From: CAXBBB01 sp963841855
GTDB lineage: Bacteria; Bacteroidota; Rhodothermia; Rhodothermales; BA12
Assembly: GCA_963841855.1 (NCBI GenBank)
Contig: CAWJEJ010000001.1
Location: 868,001-932,000, forward strand
DNA: 64,000 nucleotides
Reading direction: 5' to 3'
Under the pieces are notes generated by a model, which searched no databases, was not told the origin of the DNA, and was given only the letters and a program-made list of their open reading frames with translations. Shown in pieces: positions 9,849 through 18,569 of the stretch. The position numbers and the translations under genes are program-made. Positions within the stretch are counted from its first letter, which is position 1. Each line of letters starts with the position of its first letter.

Positions 9849-10090
9849 GGGACGGGGTTGAGATGCATTGGAAACACCGGGCGAGGCTGAAAGCGCTTTC
9901 TCCCGGTTGACTCGGAAAATAGCACACACCGTTCCTTTACGGAAGCGTCACGCTCGCTTAACACCATAAACCGCCCACGAGTGGCCTAAATCTCCCTGCC
10001 GGAACCCCTTTTTGCCCTTTCCTCAGCCCCGCTGCACGCTCTCAGGACGGCATCAGTAGTTGATGACCGCCCAGCCATCGCGCGGCCGTC

Positions 10091-11440
10091 CTACTTCTGC
10101 ATCTCGACCTCCATGTCGACGCGCGCGGGCTCTCCGGCTCTGCGCAGCGCCTCCTCTACCTGACGGCGGCGCTCGTCGTAGAGGGCGCCGTCGGCTCTGG
10201 GCGAGCGGGCGCGGTTGGGCAGCGTGTCGAGCACGTCGGCCTGGAGCACGATGACCAGTTCGCGCTCTTCTTCCAAACTGATCTCGTAGCCGAACAGGTA
10301 GCGCAGGCCGAAGAACCAGCCGGGCAGGTCTTTGAGGCCCGGAATGCCTCTGCGCTCGTACGACGTTTGGGTCGACGACAAACCGGCGATGATGGTCTGC
10401 TCGCCGTCCAGCAGCACGATTTTGGTGTCGCTGCGCGTGCGGTCGACGATGGGGATGCTGCCCGAGGCGACGCGTCCGCTCGACCGCTCGACGCCTACGT
10501 CCAAGTGGATGAACTCCAGGTCGCGCTCGACGCCGCCCGTCACGACGCGCTCGGTAAACATGGTCGGCGTCACGTCGACGATGATGCCGGTCTGCAAGAA
10601 CTGCGTGACGGTGTTTCCGGCAAAATCGCGCGTCTGGTAGGGAAAGTCGGTTCCGATCTGGATGCGGCCCTGCTCACCGCTCTGCACGCTCACCTGGGGG
10701 CTGGCCAGCGTCCGCCCCATGCCTTCGCGCTCGTAGTAGCGGATCAGGTTGGTCAGCGTGGCCGCCGAAACGTCAGCGGGCAGGCTGACGACGCCGCCCA
10801 GGCTGACGCGGTTGTCGCTGGTGCGGCGGGCGCCGGTAGCTCCTGTCAGATCTACGTTGAGGCCCGATCCGGCCGAGATATCGTCGGCGAGCAGCACGTC
10901 CCAGTTGACGCCTTTGTCGCGCGCTTCGGTCGCGTTGATCTCGAACAGGATCGCGTTGATCTGGATCTCGCGCGTGGCCGTCGTGATCAGGGGCGCGTCG
11001 CCGCTTCCCCCCTGGGTCGAGGGGCGGATGAGCCCGGCGGGGCCGTCCTGGGTGCGGCCCGACGCGATCGACGCTCCGGCGACCGTGGCCGCGCCGTCGA
11101 CGTTGGCTCTGGCCAGCACGAAGTAGCGCTCGTTCTCGCGAAACGTCAGCCCGTTGGTGCGCAGGACCAAGTTGAACGCGTCCATGAAGTGCATCCCCGC
11201 AATCGTGACGCCGATGGGCACGTCGCTGCCGTCCGGGTCGATGACGATTTTGCCCGTCTCGCGGTCGAACAACGGTTCGAGCGTGGCTAAAAAGCGGCTC
11301 ATCGGCACGTCCGACTGAAACGACACCAGGTCTTCGGGCGGCACGTAGGTGCGCATCACGCGCTCGGACGGCTGCGTCTGAGCAAGAACAGGCGCCACCC
11401 CAAGCAGGGCGACGAAGAGGAAAAAGAGGGAGCGGATCAT
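10091..11440 (-). CDS. pilQ: type IV pilus secretin, PilQ/GspD family
   Basis: 449 residues with a signal peptide (MIRSLFFLFVALLGVAPVLAQ). The N-terminal part contains a secretin N/STN-like segment (VPIGVTIAGMHFMDAFNLVLRTNGL). The C-terminal secretin domain shows EREGMGRTLASPQVSVQSGEQGRIQIG, IIVDVTPTMF and the closing GLKDLPGWFFGLRYLFG...ELVIVLQADV. It forms the outer-membrane gate for the pilus. It is shorter than proteobacterial PilQ, lacking AMIN domains. It is the last gene of the pilus cluster. Confidence 0.9.
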   Translation of the reverse strand: MIRSLFFLFVALLGVAPVLAQTQPSERVMRTYVPPEDLVSFQSDVPMSRFLATLEPLFDRETGKIVIDPDGSDVPIGVTIAGMHFMDAFNLVLRTNGLTFRENERYFVLARANVDGAATVAGASIASGRTQDGPAGLIRPSTQGGSGDAPLITTATREIQINAILFEINATEARDKGVNWDVLLADDISAGSGLNVDLTGATGARRTSDNRVSLGGVVSLPADVSAATLTNLIRYYEREGMGRTLASPQVSVQSGEQGRIQIGTDFPYQTRDFAGNTVTQFLQTGIIVDVTPTMFTERVVTGGVERDLEFIHLDVGVERSSGRVASGSIPIVDRTRSDTKIVLLDGEQTIIAGLSSTQTSYERRGIPGLKDLPGWFFGLRYLFGYEISLEEERELVIVLQADVLDTLPNRARSPRADGALYDERRRQVEEALRRAGEPARVDMEVEMQK

Positions 11441-11467
11441 GGGAATCGGGAAGGATGAAGAGCGGCG

Positions 11468-11621
11468 CGATGGGAGGTCGGATCAGGGTTCAGATGCAGG
11501 GGCGGATCGCGGATCCGCACGCACGGGGTTTGAGGGTTTTTCAGGCATCGTCAGCGGGGTTCGGATGCAGAGCGCCGATGGGAAGTCGGATCAAGGTCAG
11601 ATGTAGCGGATCCGCGATCCG
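11468..11621. repeat. two diverged direct copies of a 45-50-bp repeat ending in a GGATC hairpin
   Basis: GATGGGAGGTCGGATCAGGG... (11468-11518) and GATGGGAAGTCGGATCAAGG... (11577-11621) are diverged copies. Each ends in a GGATC/GATCC palindrome, the first being GCGGATC-GCG-GATCCGC. They fill the gap between the PilO-PilP gene and the secretin gene on the minus strand. A role in mRNA processing or partial termination is possible but not shown. Confidence 0.5.
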
Positions 11622-11633
11622 TTCACCAGCGAA

Positions 11634-12581
11634 TCAGTCAGGCGCAGTCGTAGGCCGCAGCGCGTCGAGGATCGAGCCGCCCTGCAAGCGCACCGTCACG
11701 TCGTCGACGATGCCGCCTCTGTTCAGCCTCGCCGTGACCAGACTGGCGCGCGGGTCGATGCGCGTGATGCGGCCCAGGTAGACCTCGTCGCCTTCGGCCA
11801 GCGTGCGGTAGCCCTGCTCGTCGCGGAAGACGGCGCGCCCGTCGGCGATCGACACCAGATCGGCGGCCTCCATGTCGACGCGGCCGTAGGTGTTGGGCGG
11901 CAGCGACTCGCTCACGTAGGGGTAGAATGGGTTGCCGACCGGGCGCAGCGATGGCATCACGTCGGCGGGGACGGCGGGCGGCAGGTCGTCGGGCAGGCTG
12001 CTCGTTTCGGCGCTCATCCCCATATCGCCTCCGAAGAGGGCTTCGACGGTCATCGTGAAGCCGACCATGACTTCGCGGCGCGGGCGGCCCTGGCTATCCT
12101 CCTGAATCAGGTCCATGTGGTTGAGGTCCAGGCGCGTCACGCGGTAGAAGCGGCGGTTGTTTTCGAGCTTCCAGACGAGCCTATAGAGGCTGGCGTAGTT
12201 CGCCTCGCCGGTCGCTTCGAGTTGGTAGGCGCGGTAGCCGTTGTTGTCGTAGATGCCGCCGACGGTCAGATCGAAGCGCTTGAAGCCGTCGCGCGTCAGG
12301 TCGTTGAGGTAGCCGACCACGTCGGGCGAGCGCAGACTGGTCGGGACGACTTTGTAGCGGGCGTTCCAGCGCGACTCGACGCTGGCAGCCATCTCGGCCG
12401 TTTCGGCTTGCTGGGCGATCAGCGCGACGGTCTCTTCGCGCTTGATCTCGGCGGCGCGGGCGCGCTGGTCGAGCGTTTCCATCTCGTCGGACTGCAGGAA
12501 GAACGTCAGCCAGACGCCCAGCCCGGCGACGACGAGCCAGCAGGCGGTCAGGATGAGGATATTGGCTCGGGTCGGGTTCAT
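11634..12581 (-). CDS. PilO-PilP-like fused pilus alignment protein
   Basis: 315 residues from ATG 12581, overlapping the preceding gene by ATGA. One N-terminal membrane helix (ANILILTACWLVVAGLGVWL) is followed by a coiled-coil-like segment and an alpha/beta region resembling PilO. After a Pro-rich linker, residues about 230-310 (GRAVFRDEQGYRTLAEGDEVYLG and following) resemble the PilP/GspC homology domain that contacts the secretin. The joint architecture suggests one protein doing the work of PilO and PilP in linking inner and outer membranes. The domain assignment is from pattern only. Confidence 0.65.
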   Translation of the reverse strand: MNPTRANILILTACWLVVAGLGVWLTFFLQSDEMETLDQRARAAEIKREETVALIAQQAETAEMAASVESRWNARYKVVPTSLRSPDVVGYLNDLTRDGFKRFDLTVGGIYDNNGYRAYQLEATGEANYASLYRLVWKLENNRRFYRVTRLDLNHMDLIQEDSQGRPRREVMVGFTMTVEALFGGDMGMSAETSSLPDDLPPAVPADVMPSLRPVGNPFYPYVSESLPPNTYGRVDMEAADLVSIADGRAVFRDEQGYRTLAEGDEVYLGRITRIDPRASLVTARLNRGGIVDDVTVRLQGGSILDALRPTTAPD

Positions 12582-14416
12582 TGCGCGTTGAGGGAAACAG
12601 AGGCGATGGGAAACGAGGCGTCGGGATCGCCCGCGGCGGCGTCGGCTGCGGCTTGGGCGCGCAGGTATTCGGCGGCCTGGGGCAGCGTGCAGCCCAGCGG
12701 GATCGCGAGGGTGTAGCTGTAGACGGGGAAGTCGCGCACGTCGGCGAACGAGAGCGTCTGGATGTCGCCGCCGACGCGGTCGGCGAACGTGACGACGCCG
12801 TCGCGCGTGGTCGCCGTGCCCGAGAGCGAGAGGGCGGTCATGGCCGGATCGTGGGTCCAGCTTTCGATCCACAGGCCCTGAGTCCCGCGCGCCGCGGCCG
12901 ACACTTCTTCGAGCGCGCTGCTCCACCGGTCACTTCCAATGAGGAGCGAGTCGAGCACTTCCAAGGCGCCTAGGTAGCCCATCGTCGCCGTCTGGACCGA
13001 GTCGATGCGCGACTGGAGCGCCGAAGCGGTCGCCGTCGCTGTTTCGGGCGAGAGCAGCGCGACCTGGGCTCGGCGGTCGGCCAGTTCGGCTTCTTGCATC
13101 ACGTAGCGGCCCGAGAAGAAGAACGCCGTCGCGGCGACGAGCAGGATCAGCGCGTAGACGTGCCACGAGTAGGGCAGCCGCAGCCTCCGGCGCGACAAGG
13201 CAGCGGGCAGCAGGTTGACGGCGGGGAACGCGTCGGACGGCGCGATCAGGCGGTGCGCGGCGGCGTATGCCAGCACGAACGCGCCGCCGACCTCGTCCTC
13301 GGGTCCGGCCGACAGGTCGTGCGGCACCAGGTCGCGGACCGAGTGGATGCGGGCGTCGGGGAAGAAGAGGCCCAGGTAATGCGCCAGGTCGTGCTCCTGA
13401 TGGTCGCTCAGCACCAGAATGCGGCCGACCTCGCCGATGCCATACTCGTCCTGCTGGAGCAGCAGGCGCGAACAGATCGTGTCGGGCGCGTCGTAGGCCG
13501 TCAGCGAGTTGAGCGAGCCATAGTGCGCAAGCGTATCGCCGTCGAGCGCGAGCACCAACGTGTCGTCGCTGCTGGCTCGGACGACGAGCGTCGTTTTCGT
13601 CCCGGGCGACGAAGGCGCGATGCTGGGCAGTTCGAGCGATTGGCCGTCGCCGCCCGCCGCGCCGTCGCCCTGGGACGGAGCGCGAGCCAGAAGATCGTCG
13701 ACGCTACGCGCCAGTCCGACCAGCAGCGACACTTCCGAGTCGATGCGCTGGACCGGCGGCGCGCCCCGGCTGATCTCGCGCAGGGCCCGGACGCTCTGGA
13801 CGGCGGCGTCGTCGGGCATCGGCGCGACGGCGAGCCAGCGCGACGCTCCCCGGTCGCTGGGTGTCATCGGCTCGAACGCGACGCGGTCCACGTCGGCGTC
13901 GCCGAACTGCTCGGCCAGCACGGCCAGCAGCAGTTTGCGCCGCTTCTCGTCCTTGACGGCAGCGGCCGACTCGGATTCGACGACGACGTACGACACGTCG
14001 CGGTCGGCTACGATCGACGTGGCGGGCACCAGGTCGAGCGCGTCGCGGCACTCGTCGAGCAGGTCGCGCAGTTCGGCGTCGAAGGGCTCGCCCGCCTGAA
14101 CGGTCTGCGTCGGGCTCGAACCGGGCGTGGCGCCCGAGAGGTCGCCAAACTCTCCAGCCAGAAACAGGTCACCGCCCGAGCCCATGCCCGGCGCGCCGAA
14201 CTGGATCATCGCCCCGTCGTCGACCATCTCGCCCTCGGGCGCCGCCATGGCCAGCGCGGGCGTGGCCGTCTCGACGCTGGCGTACTGCGAGCGGCTGCGC
14301 GTGAAGCGGCGCACGACCGACGGCGCGCCTCCGGACCGAGCGAGCAGGACGCCGTAGACCGAGCGCGGCGTCACGGTGACGCCCAGAGCGTGGGAAAGGG
14401 GAGCGCGTGGTTTCAT
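12578..14416 (-). CDS. PilM-PilN-like fused pilus assembly protein
   Basis: 612 residues. Residues 1-400 are soluble and resemble the actin-fold PilM family (start HALGVTVTPRSVYGVLLA, later TLVVRASSDDTLVLALDG). Residues about 405-610 begin with FPAVNLLPAALSRRRLRLPY, the NLLP motif typical of PilN. A single membrane helix (YALILLVAATAFFFSGRYV) and a periplasmic PilN-like domain follow. Thus cytoplasmic PilM and inner-membrane PilN appear to be one polypeptide. It lies between pilT and the PilO-PilP gene, matching the usual M-N-O-P-Q order. Confidence 0.75.
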   Translation of the reverse strand: MKPRAPLSHALGVTVTPRSVYGVLLARSGGAPSVVRRFTRSRSQYASVETATPALAMAAPEGEMVDDGAMIQFGAPGMGSGGDLFLAGEFGDLSGATPGSSPTQTVQAGEPFDAELRDLLDECRDALDLVPATSIVADRDVSYVVVESESAAAVKDEKRRKLLLAVLAEQFGDADVDRVAFEPMTPSDRGASRWLAVAPMPDDAAVQSVRALREISRGAPPVQRIDSEVSLLVGLARSVDDLLARAPSQGDGAAGGDGQSLELPSIAPSSPGTKTTLVVRASSDDTLVLALDGDTLAHYGSLNSLTAYDAPDTICSRLLLQQDEYGIGEVGRILVLSDHQEHDLAHYLGLFFPDARIHSVRDLVPHDLSAGPEDEVGGAFVLAYAAAHRLIAPSDAFPAVNLLPAALSRRRLRLPYSWHVYALILLVAATAFFFSGRYVMQEAELADRRAQVALLSPETATATASALQSRIDSVQTATMGYLGALEVLDSLLIGSDRWSSALEEVSAAARGTQGLWIESWTHDPAMTALSLSGTATTRDGVVTFADRVGGDIQTLSFADVRDFPVYSYTLAIPLGCTLPQAAEYLRAQAAADAAAGDPDASFPIASVSLNAQ

Positions 14417-14432
14417 GGGGGGAACGGAAGGC

Positions 14433-15725
14433 TTAGCCCAGCAGCTGCTGGAGTCGGCGTTTGTTGTTTGCGTAGCTGTAGGCCGTCTCGGCCGTGATCT
14501 TGTGCGTGCGGACGAGCCGCACCAGGTCCTGTTCGAGCGTCGTCATGCCCTGGCTCAGGCCTTCCCACATCATCTGGTAGATCTCGCCCTGGTTGGCGTT
14601 CTTGATCGCGGCGCGCGCGGCGGGCGTCACCCAGAGCACCTCTTTGGCCAGCACGCGCCCGCCGGTTCGGCCCGGACAGAGTTTCTGCGAGACGACGCAC
14701 CGCAGCACGTCGGCCAGGCGCATGCGGACGCGCTCCTGCTCGTCGGGCGGGTATTCGCCCAGGATGCGGTCGATCGACTCGACGGCGCTCGACGTGTGGA
14801 GCGTCGAGAACACTTTGTGGCCCGAGTCGGTGATTTCGAGCGCCGAAGAGATCGTCTCGGGATCGCGCATCTCGCCGATCACGACGATGTCGGGGTCCTG
14901 GCGCAGCGCCTGGATGATGCCCGCCTTGAACGTCGGCACGTCCTTGCCCACTTCGCGGTGGCGCACGATCGACTTGCGGCTCTCGTGGACGAACTCGATC
15001 GGCTTGCCGATGACGACGATGTGGGCCGCCGAGTCCAGGTTGTTGGCGTTGACGACGGCGTCGAGCGTGCTGCTCTTGCCCGATCCGGTCACTCCGGTAA
15101 TCAGCGTCAGCCCGTCGCGCTCGAAGCGGAAGAGCAGGCCGCGTTCGATCTGCGGGTGGAAGTCGAGCGAGCGCAGCGCCCGCACCTCGTCGGTGATCGC
15201 GCGCAGGTTGAGCGCCAGGCGTCCCTGGTCCAGATAGATCGTGCCTCTGAACCGGCGCGGCCGCCCGTCCATGCCCGCGAACGGAAGCTCGTACGAAAAG
15301 TCGACCGAGAAGTCGACGAAGAGCACGCCGCGCTGCCGCTCGGTCAGGATCGACAGGAAGAGCAGATCGGTCTGATCGAGCGAGAGGCGTCCCATCTCGG
15401 AATAGGGCTTCTTCTCGCCCTGGACGCGGTACCACACCTGCTCCTTGGCCGCCGGGCCGCCTGCGTCCACGTCCGAGGCGTCCAGGTCGATCATGCGCGC
15501 CGGGACGGGCTCGAACGCCTCTCGGATCTGCTGCCGCGTGGGCCGGTCGATCAGGCCCGCGATCTCGGCGATCTGCACCAGCCGCTCCTCGCCCGCGGCC
15601 CCTTGGGTCACCTGTGCGAGCAGGCGGCGGGCCACGTCGGGAAGCTGCACCAGCGCGCGCGACGGATCGGCGTCTGGAGAGACGCTGGTCTCAATGCCTG
15701 GATGTGTGAAGGGAGGAGCGGTCAC
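14433..15725 (-). CDS. pilT: PilT-type twitching/retraction ATPase
   Basis: About 430 residues. No ATG suits the start; GTG 15725 is chosen because upstream sequence is a terminator and non-coding. Motifs: Walker A GVTGSGKSST, Asp-box DPDIVVIGEMRDPETI, His-box STLHTSSAVESIDRI, and a PilT-like end (VRMRLADVLRCVVSQKLCPG). The N-terminal 100 residues are unlike E. coli-type PilT. It hydrolyses ATP at the pilus base; retraction is the expected role, given the separate PilB upstream. Confidence 0.85.
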   Translation of the reverse strand: MTAPPFTHPGIETSVSPDADPSRALVQLPDVARRLLAQVTQGAAGEERLVQIAEIAGLIDRPTRQQIREAFEPVPARMIDLDASDVDAGGPAAKEQVWYRVQGEKKPYSEMGRLSLDQTDLLFLSILTERQRGVLFVDFSVDFSYELPFAGMDGRPRRFRGTIYLDQGRLALNLRAITDEVRALRSLDFHPQIERGLLFRFERDGLTLITGVTGSGKSSTLDAVVNANNLDSAAHIVVIGKPIEFVHESRKSIVRHREVGKDVPTFKAGIIQALRQDPDIVVIGEMRDPETISSALEITDSGHKVFSTLHTSSAVESIDRILGEYPPDEQERVRMRLADVLRCVVSQKLCPGRTGGRVLAKEVLWVTPAARAAIKNANQGEIYQMMWEGLSQGMTTLEQDLVRLVRTHKITAETAYSYANNKRRLQQLLG

Positions 15726-15802
15726 AAGACGCGGGGAGAGGGGCCGTGCGGAGCGGGGACGAGAAAGAGGGCGCGCCGGGTGGCACCGCTCTTCCGTCTC
15801 GC

Positions 15803-15838
15803 AAAAAAACCGGCACCCGTCTAGCGACGAGTGCCGGT
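15803..15838 (-). terminator. strong rho-independent terminator
   Basis: On the minus strand ACCGGCAC-T-CGTC / GACG-G-GTGCCGGT forms a stem of 12 paired bases with one internal mismatch and a 4-nt loop, followed directly by seven T. It ends the pilin-like gene run and isolates pilT and the genes after it. Confidence 0.9.
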
Positions 15839-16003
15839 CTGGGTATCGGTCGGAGGCGAGCGGGCTTAAATCGACGCGCGCATTCCCCCGGCGCGCTCGA
15901 CGGCTAACCCCCTTCTCTCCGCTTGTGCGCGCTAGCGTGCCTTCCCCGACACGCCTGCGCGCCTGCTCGTTCCCAAGAGCCGATCGTCCCAGAGTTGGGC
16001 GCG

Positions 16004-17086
16004 TCAGTCGGCGGGCGGAGCGGTCGTGTCGCGGTACTCTTCCGAGTAGTAGTCCGCGTGGTCCGAGTCGATCATCGTCACGTCGAAGACCTGGTCCGAG
16101 AAGTCGGGCCAGCTGCTCGTGTTGCTCGTCCGAACGAAGCCCGTGACAGGGTCTTTGGTCCAGCCCTTTCCGCCGTACGTCCACACGCCGCCGACCTGCT
16201 TCCAGCCGTGCGAGCCGTAACCGTGCCGCTTGATGTCGTTGTGCTGCTCGACCGAGAACTTCTTGATGTCCTCGAACGCGACGCGGTAGACGTTGGGATC
16301 GGCCTTGCTGTGCGTCACCATGGCGCGCGCGCCGGTCTGCATCTCGCCGCTGGCAGCGTCGAATTCGAGCGCCGGGTAGTAGTAGTCGTACAGGTTGCTC
16401 GTCAGCGGAAGCGCGCGCTGCTCGTCCATCGACAGGCCCCTGTTCTTCTTGCTGATCGAGCAGTCTTGGTCGACGACGAGGTAGAAGTTGATCTGCGTGT
16501 CGGGAGCGATCGTCTTGACGTATTTGCCCTCGAAGCCGTTGCGGTTCTTGCTGGCCGTGAAGATGAGTTCGGGCGTGGGCAGCGGCTGGCCCTGCTTCCA
16601 TCCCGGCGGCGTCTGCTGGAGGTAGACGCCCGAGCAGTAGCCCGCCTGCGACTCGATGAACTTGAGCTTGAGCTTGGTCGGCAGGCGCGTCACCATCAGG
16701 CCCGCGGCCAGGATCGTGCTGCCGATGCGCACCTCGGCATCGCCGAAGCGGCCGACGCTCGTGACGGTATAGCTCGACGTGCCCATCGGCGTGATCTGCG
16801 TCTCGTATTCGCCGCCCTGGAGCGCGCCCCGGTGCCAGCTCTTCGACGTGCCGCCGTTGACCTGCTTGACGAAGCTGTCGATGTCGAGCGTCGTCGAGCG
16901 CTCGACCGATTTGGCGTGGGCGCGCATGAAGTTGTAGCCGCTGCGCGCGATTTCTCTAGCGATGATCTCCTCCTGCCGGTCGCCCAGGCGCTCGACGGAT
17001 TCGACGCTCGTCTGATCGGACTGCGAGAGGAGGACGACGCCGCCCACCATGGAGGTGGCGACGAATAGAAGGGCGAGTTTTCCCAT
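16004..17086 (-). CDS. pilus-cluster protein with N-terminal membrane anchor (PilX-like position)
   Basis: 360 residues. Begins MGKLALLFVATSMVGGVVLL, one hydrophobic helix at the extreme N-terminus, then REIARSGYNFMRAHAK, reminiscent of the helix of PilX/pseudopilins. The rest is a soluble domain with several Cys and many aromatic residues and no recognised family. Position after two other pilin-like genes and before a terminator suggests a minor pilin or tip protein. No canonical G-FTLIE leader. Confidence 0.55.
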   Translation of the reverse strand: MGKLALLFVATSMVGGVVLLSQSDQTSVESVERLGDRQEEIIAREIARSGYNFMRAHAKSVERSTTLDIDSFVKQVNGGTSKSWHRGALQGGEYETQITPMGTSSYTVTSVGRFGDAEVRIGSTILAAGLMVTRLPTKLKLKFIESQAGYCSGVYLQQTPPGWKQGQPLPTPELIFTASKNRNGFEGKYVKTIAPDTQINFYLVVDQDCSISKKNRGLSMDEQRALPLTSNLYDYYYPALEFDAASGEMQTGARAMVTHSKADPNVYRVAFEDIKKFSVEQHNDIKRHGYGSHGWKQVGGVWTYGGKGWTKDPVTGFVRTSNTSSWPDFSDQVFDVTMIDSDHADYYSEEYRDTTAPPAD

Positions 17087-17122
17087 TGGAGTGGTTGGTC
17101 TAGACGTGTGGTGGAGGTGAGT

Positions 17123-17905
17123 TCAGGGGCCGGATACGGCGAGGCTCTGCCCGTCGTGCATGATCATCAGCGTGGCGGCGTGCTGGATCGACCGGAGCGT
17201 AGAGGTGGCCGTCTCGAACGGCGGCGCGATGCTCAGGCGCAGGCGCACGTTGAGCGCTTCGCCGCTGTCGTAGCGCGTCGTGACTTCGGCGTTGGGCACG
17301 TCGTCCATCGTCGCCGTGACGAAGCCCAGGTCGAACTGGCGCAGCAGCGGCGGCGAGCCTCCGGCGCGCGCCCATCCGCTGTGGCTCGACCGAAACGCGT
17401 GGTCGATCCCGGCCCGGGTGAACGTGTCGGTAGCGCTGTCGAACGGAAGGCCCGACGGGTTGACGAGCATAGTGTCGCGCTGGACGCGGAAGATGGGATA
17501 GCTGCCGCCGCTGCCCGCGCGCGTGCCTTGGGCGACCGTACGATAGCGCGTGCCGACGAGCAGCTGAATCGGCACGGTCGGGGGCGACGTTTCGGCGTCG
17601 TAGGCCGGGTTGGGGACGGCGCGCAGGTAGCGAAACTCGCCCATTAGCGTCGTCGTGTCGGCGCCGACGATGAGCGTGGTGTCGCGCGGGGCGAGGATGG
17701 GCGACGTGTTGCCGGGCATGTTGAGGCCGATGCGCATCAGGTCGTCTTCCATCCACGTCATCGTTTCGGACGCCAGGTTGCGCGCCGCGTAAGCCGCCGT
17801 CACGTCGATGTTGAGCGTCTGCACGCGCATCGCCGACGTGACGAGGATGAGCAGCACGACCGAGCCGACGATGGCCGCGAGCAGGTTGTCGACGAGAGCG
17901 ATCAT
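17123..17905 (-). CDS. pilin-like protein, PilW-like
   Basis: 260 residues. N-terminal helix MIALVDNLLAAIVGSVVLLI, then ARNLASETMTWMEDDLMRIG, the pattern of PilW-type minor pseudopilins. Only 1 nt separates it from the upstream gene, so they are translationally linked. The start codon is fixed by that junction. No prepilin cleavage motif precedes the helix. Confidence 0.6.
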   Translation of the reverse strand: MIALVDNLLAAIVGSVVLLILVTSAMRVQTLNIDVTAAYAARNLASETMTWMEDDLMRIGLNMPGNTSPILAPRDTTLIVGADTTTLMGEFRYLRAVPNPAYDAETSPPTVPIQLLVGTRYRTVAQGTRAGSGGSYPIFRVQRDTMLVNPSGLPFDSATDTFTRAGIDHAFRSSHSGWARAGGSPPLLRQFDLGFVTATMDDVPNAEVTTRYDSGEALNVRLRLSIAPPFETATSTLRSIQHAATLMIMHDGQSLAVSGP

Positions 17906-17906
17906 C

Positions 17907-18557
17907 TCAGACCTCCAGGGAAAAGACGCGCGAGATGCGGATCGGCGTCGGAAGGAAAACGCCTGTCCGAGCGCCGCCGGACCACACGTCGGTCACCTCG
18001 ACGGTCACCTGCTTCTGCAGTTTGGGCGCCGTGACGGGCACCATCGCGCCGCCGATGCTCTCGACGTACGTGATGTCGACCTCGACCCCGAAGTCCACCT
18101 CGCCTCCAGCGAGCGGGTAGGCGACCAGCGCCGTCTCCATGCCGTTGAAGTCGTTCATCGTGGCGCAGGCGCTGCTCCAGGTGTCTCCGGCCTCCTTCTT
18201 GCCATGGCCGAACGCGTTGCCTTTCCCCTTTTTCTCCTCTTTGCCGCCCTTGGCTTTCTTCTCCTTGCACTTTTTGCCTCCCTTCACAAGCGGCGCCAGA
18301 TCGCTCAGGATCGACTGATCGGTGAGCCCGGCCAGCAGACGCCCGTCGGCGCCTTTGTACTGTTCGAGTGGCTTGAGCCCGCCGTCGTAGGGCATCTCGC
18401 GGATGCGGGCCAGCGTTTCGAGCGCGACGGCCGTGGCCATCTCTTCGACCTCCATGCTCAGGTTGTCGCGGTCGAAGTCGATGCGGCGCTGCGACACGTC
18501 GTTCGAGTACATCAGCGCCATCATCAGCGCCAGAGTGGCAAGCATAGTCTGAGGCAT
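17907..18557 (-). CDS. pilin-like protein with a Lys/Gly-rich insertion
   Basis: 216 residues. A hydrophobic N-terminus (MPQTMLATLALMMALMYSN) leads into a helical segment. Residues about 91-120 form a low-complexity Lys/Gly/Glu-rich insertion (KKCKEKKAKGG...). The C-terminal part (VTVEVTDVWSGG...) is beta-rich and resembles minor pseudopilins. It follows pilB and precedes the PilW-like gene. Confidence 0.55.
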   Translation of the reverse strand: MPQTMLATLALMMALMYSNDVSQRRIDFDRDNLSMEVEEMATAVALETLARIREMPYDGGLKPLEQYKGADGRLLAGLTDQSILSDLAPLVKGGKKCKEKKAKGGKEEKKGKGNAFGHGKKEAGDTWSSACATMNDFNGMETALVAYPLAGGEVDFGVEVDITYVESIGGAMVPVTAPKLQKQVTVEVTDVWSGGARTGVFLPTPIRISRVFSLEV

Positions 18558-18569
18558 GGTCGGTCGGGG

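Noticed and set aside
7908..9890. 660-codon plus-strand ORF opposite the TonB receptor
   Set aside because: Antisense shadow of a gene with clear domains; composition without protein-like hydrophobic patterning.
13094..14497. Long plus-strand ORFs opposite the pilus genes (also 14376-15824 and 18840-20519)
   Set aside because: Shadows created by high GC; rich in Arg, Gly, Asp and Val and without any domain, while the minus strand encodes recognisable pilus proteins.
15726..16003. N-terminal extension of PilT by the open frame reaching 16601
   Set aside because: It would cross a strong terminator and overlap the pilin-like gene in another frame.
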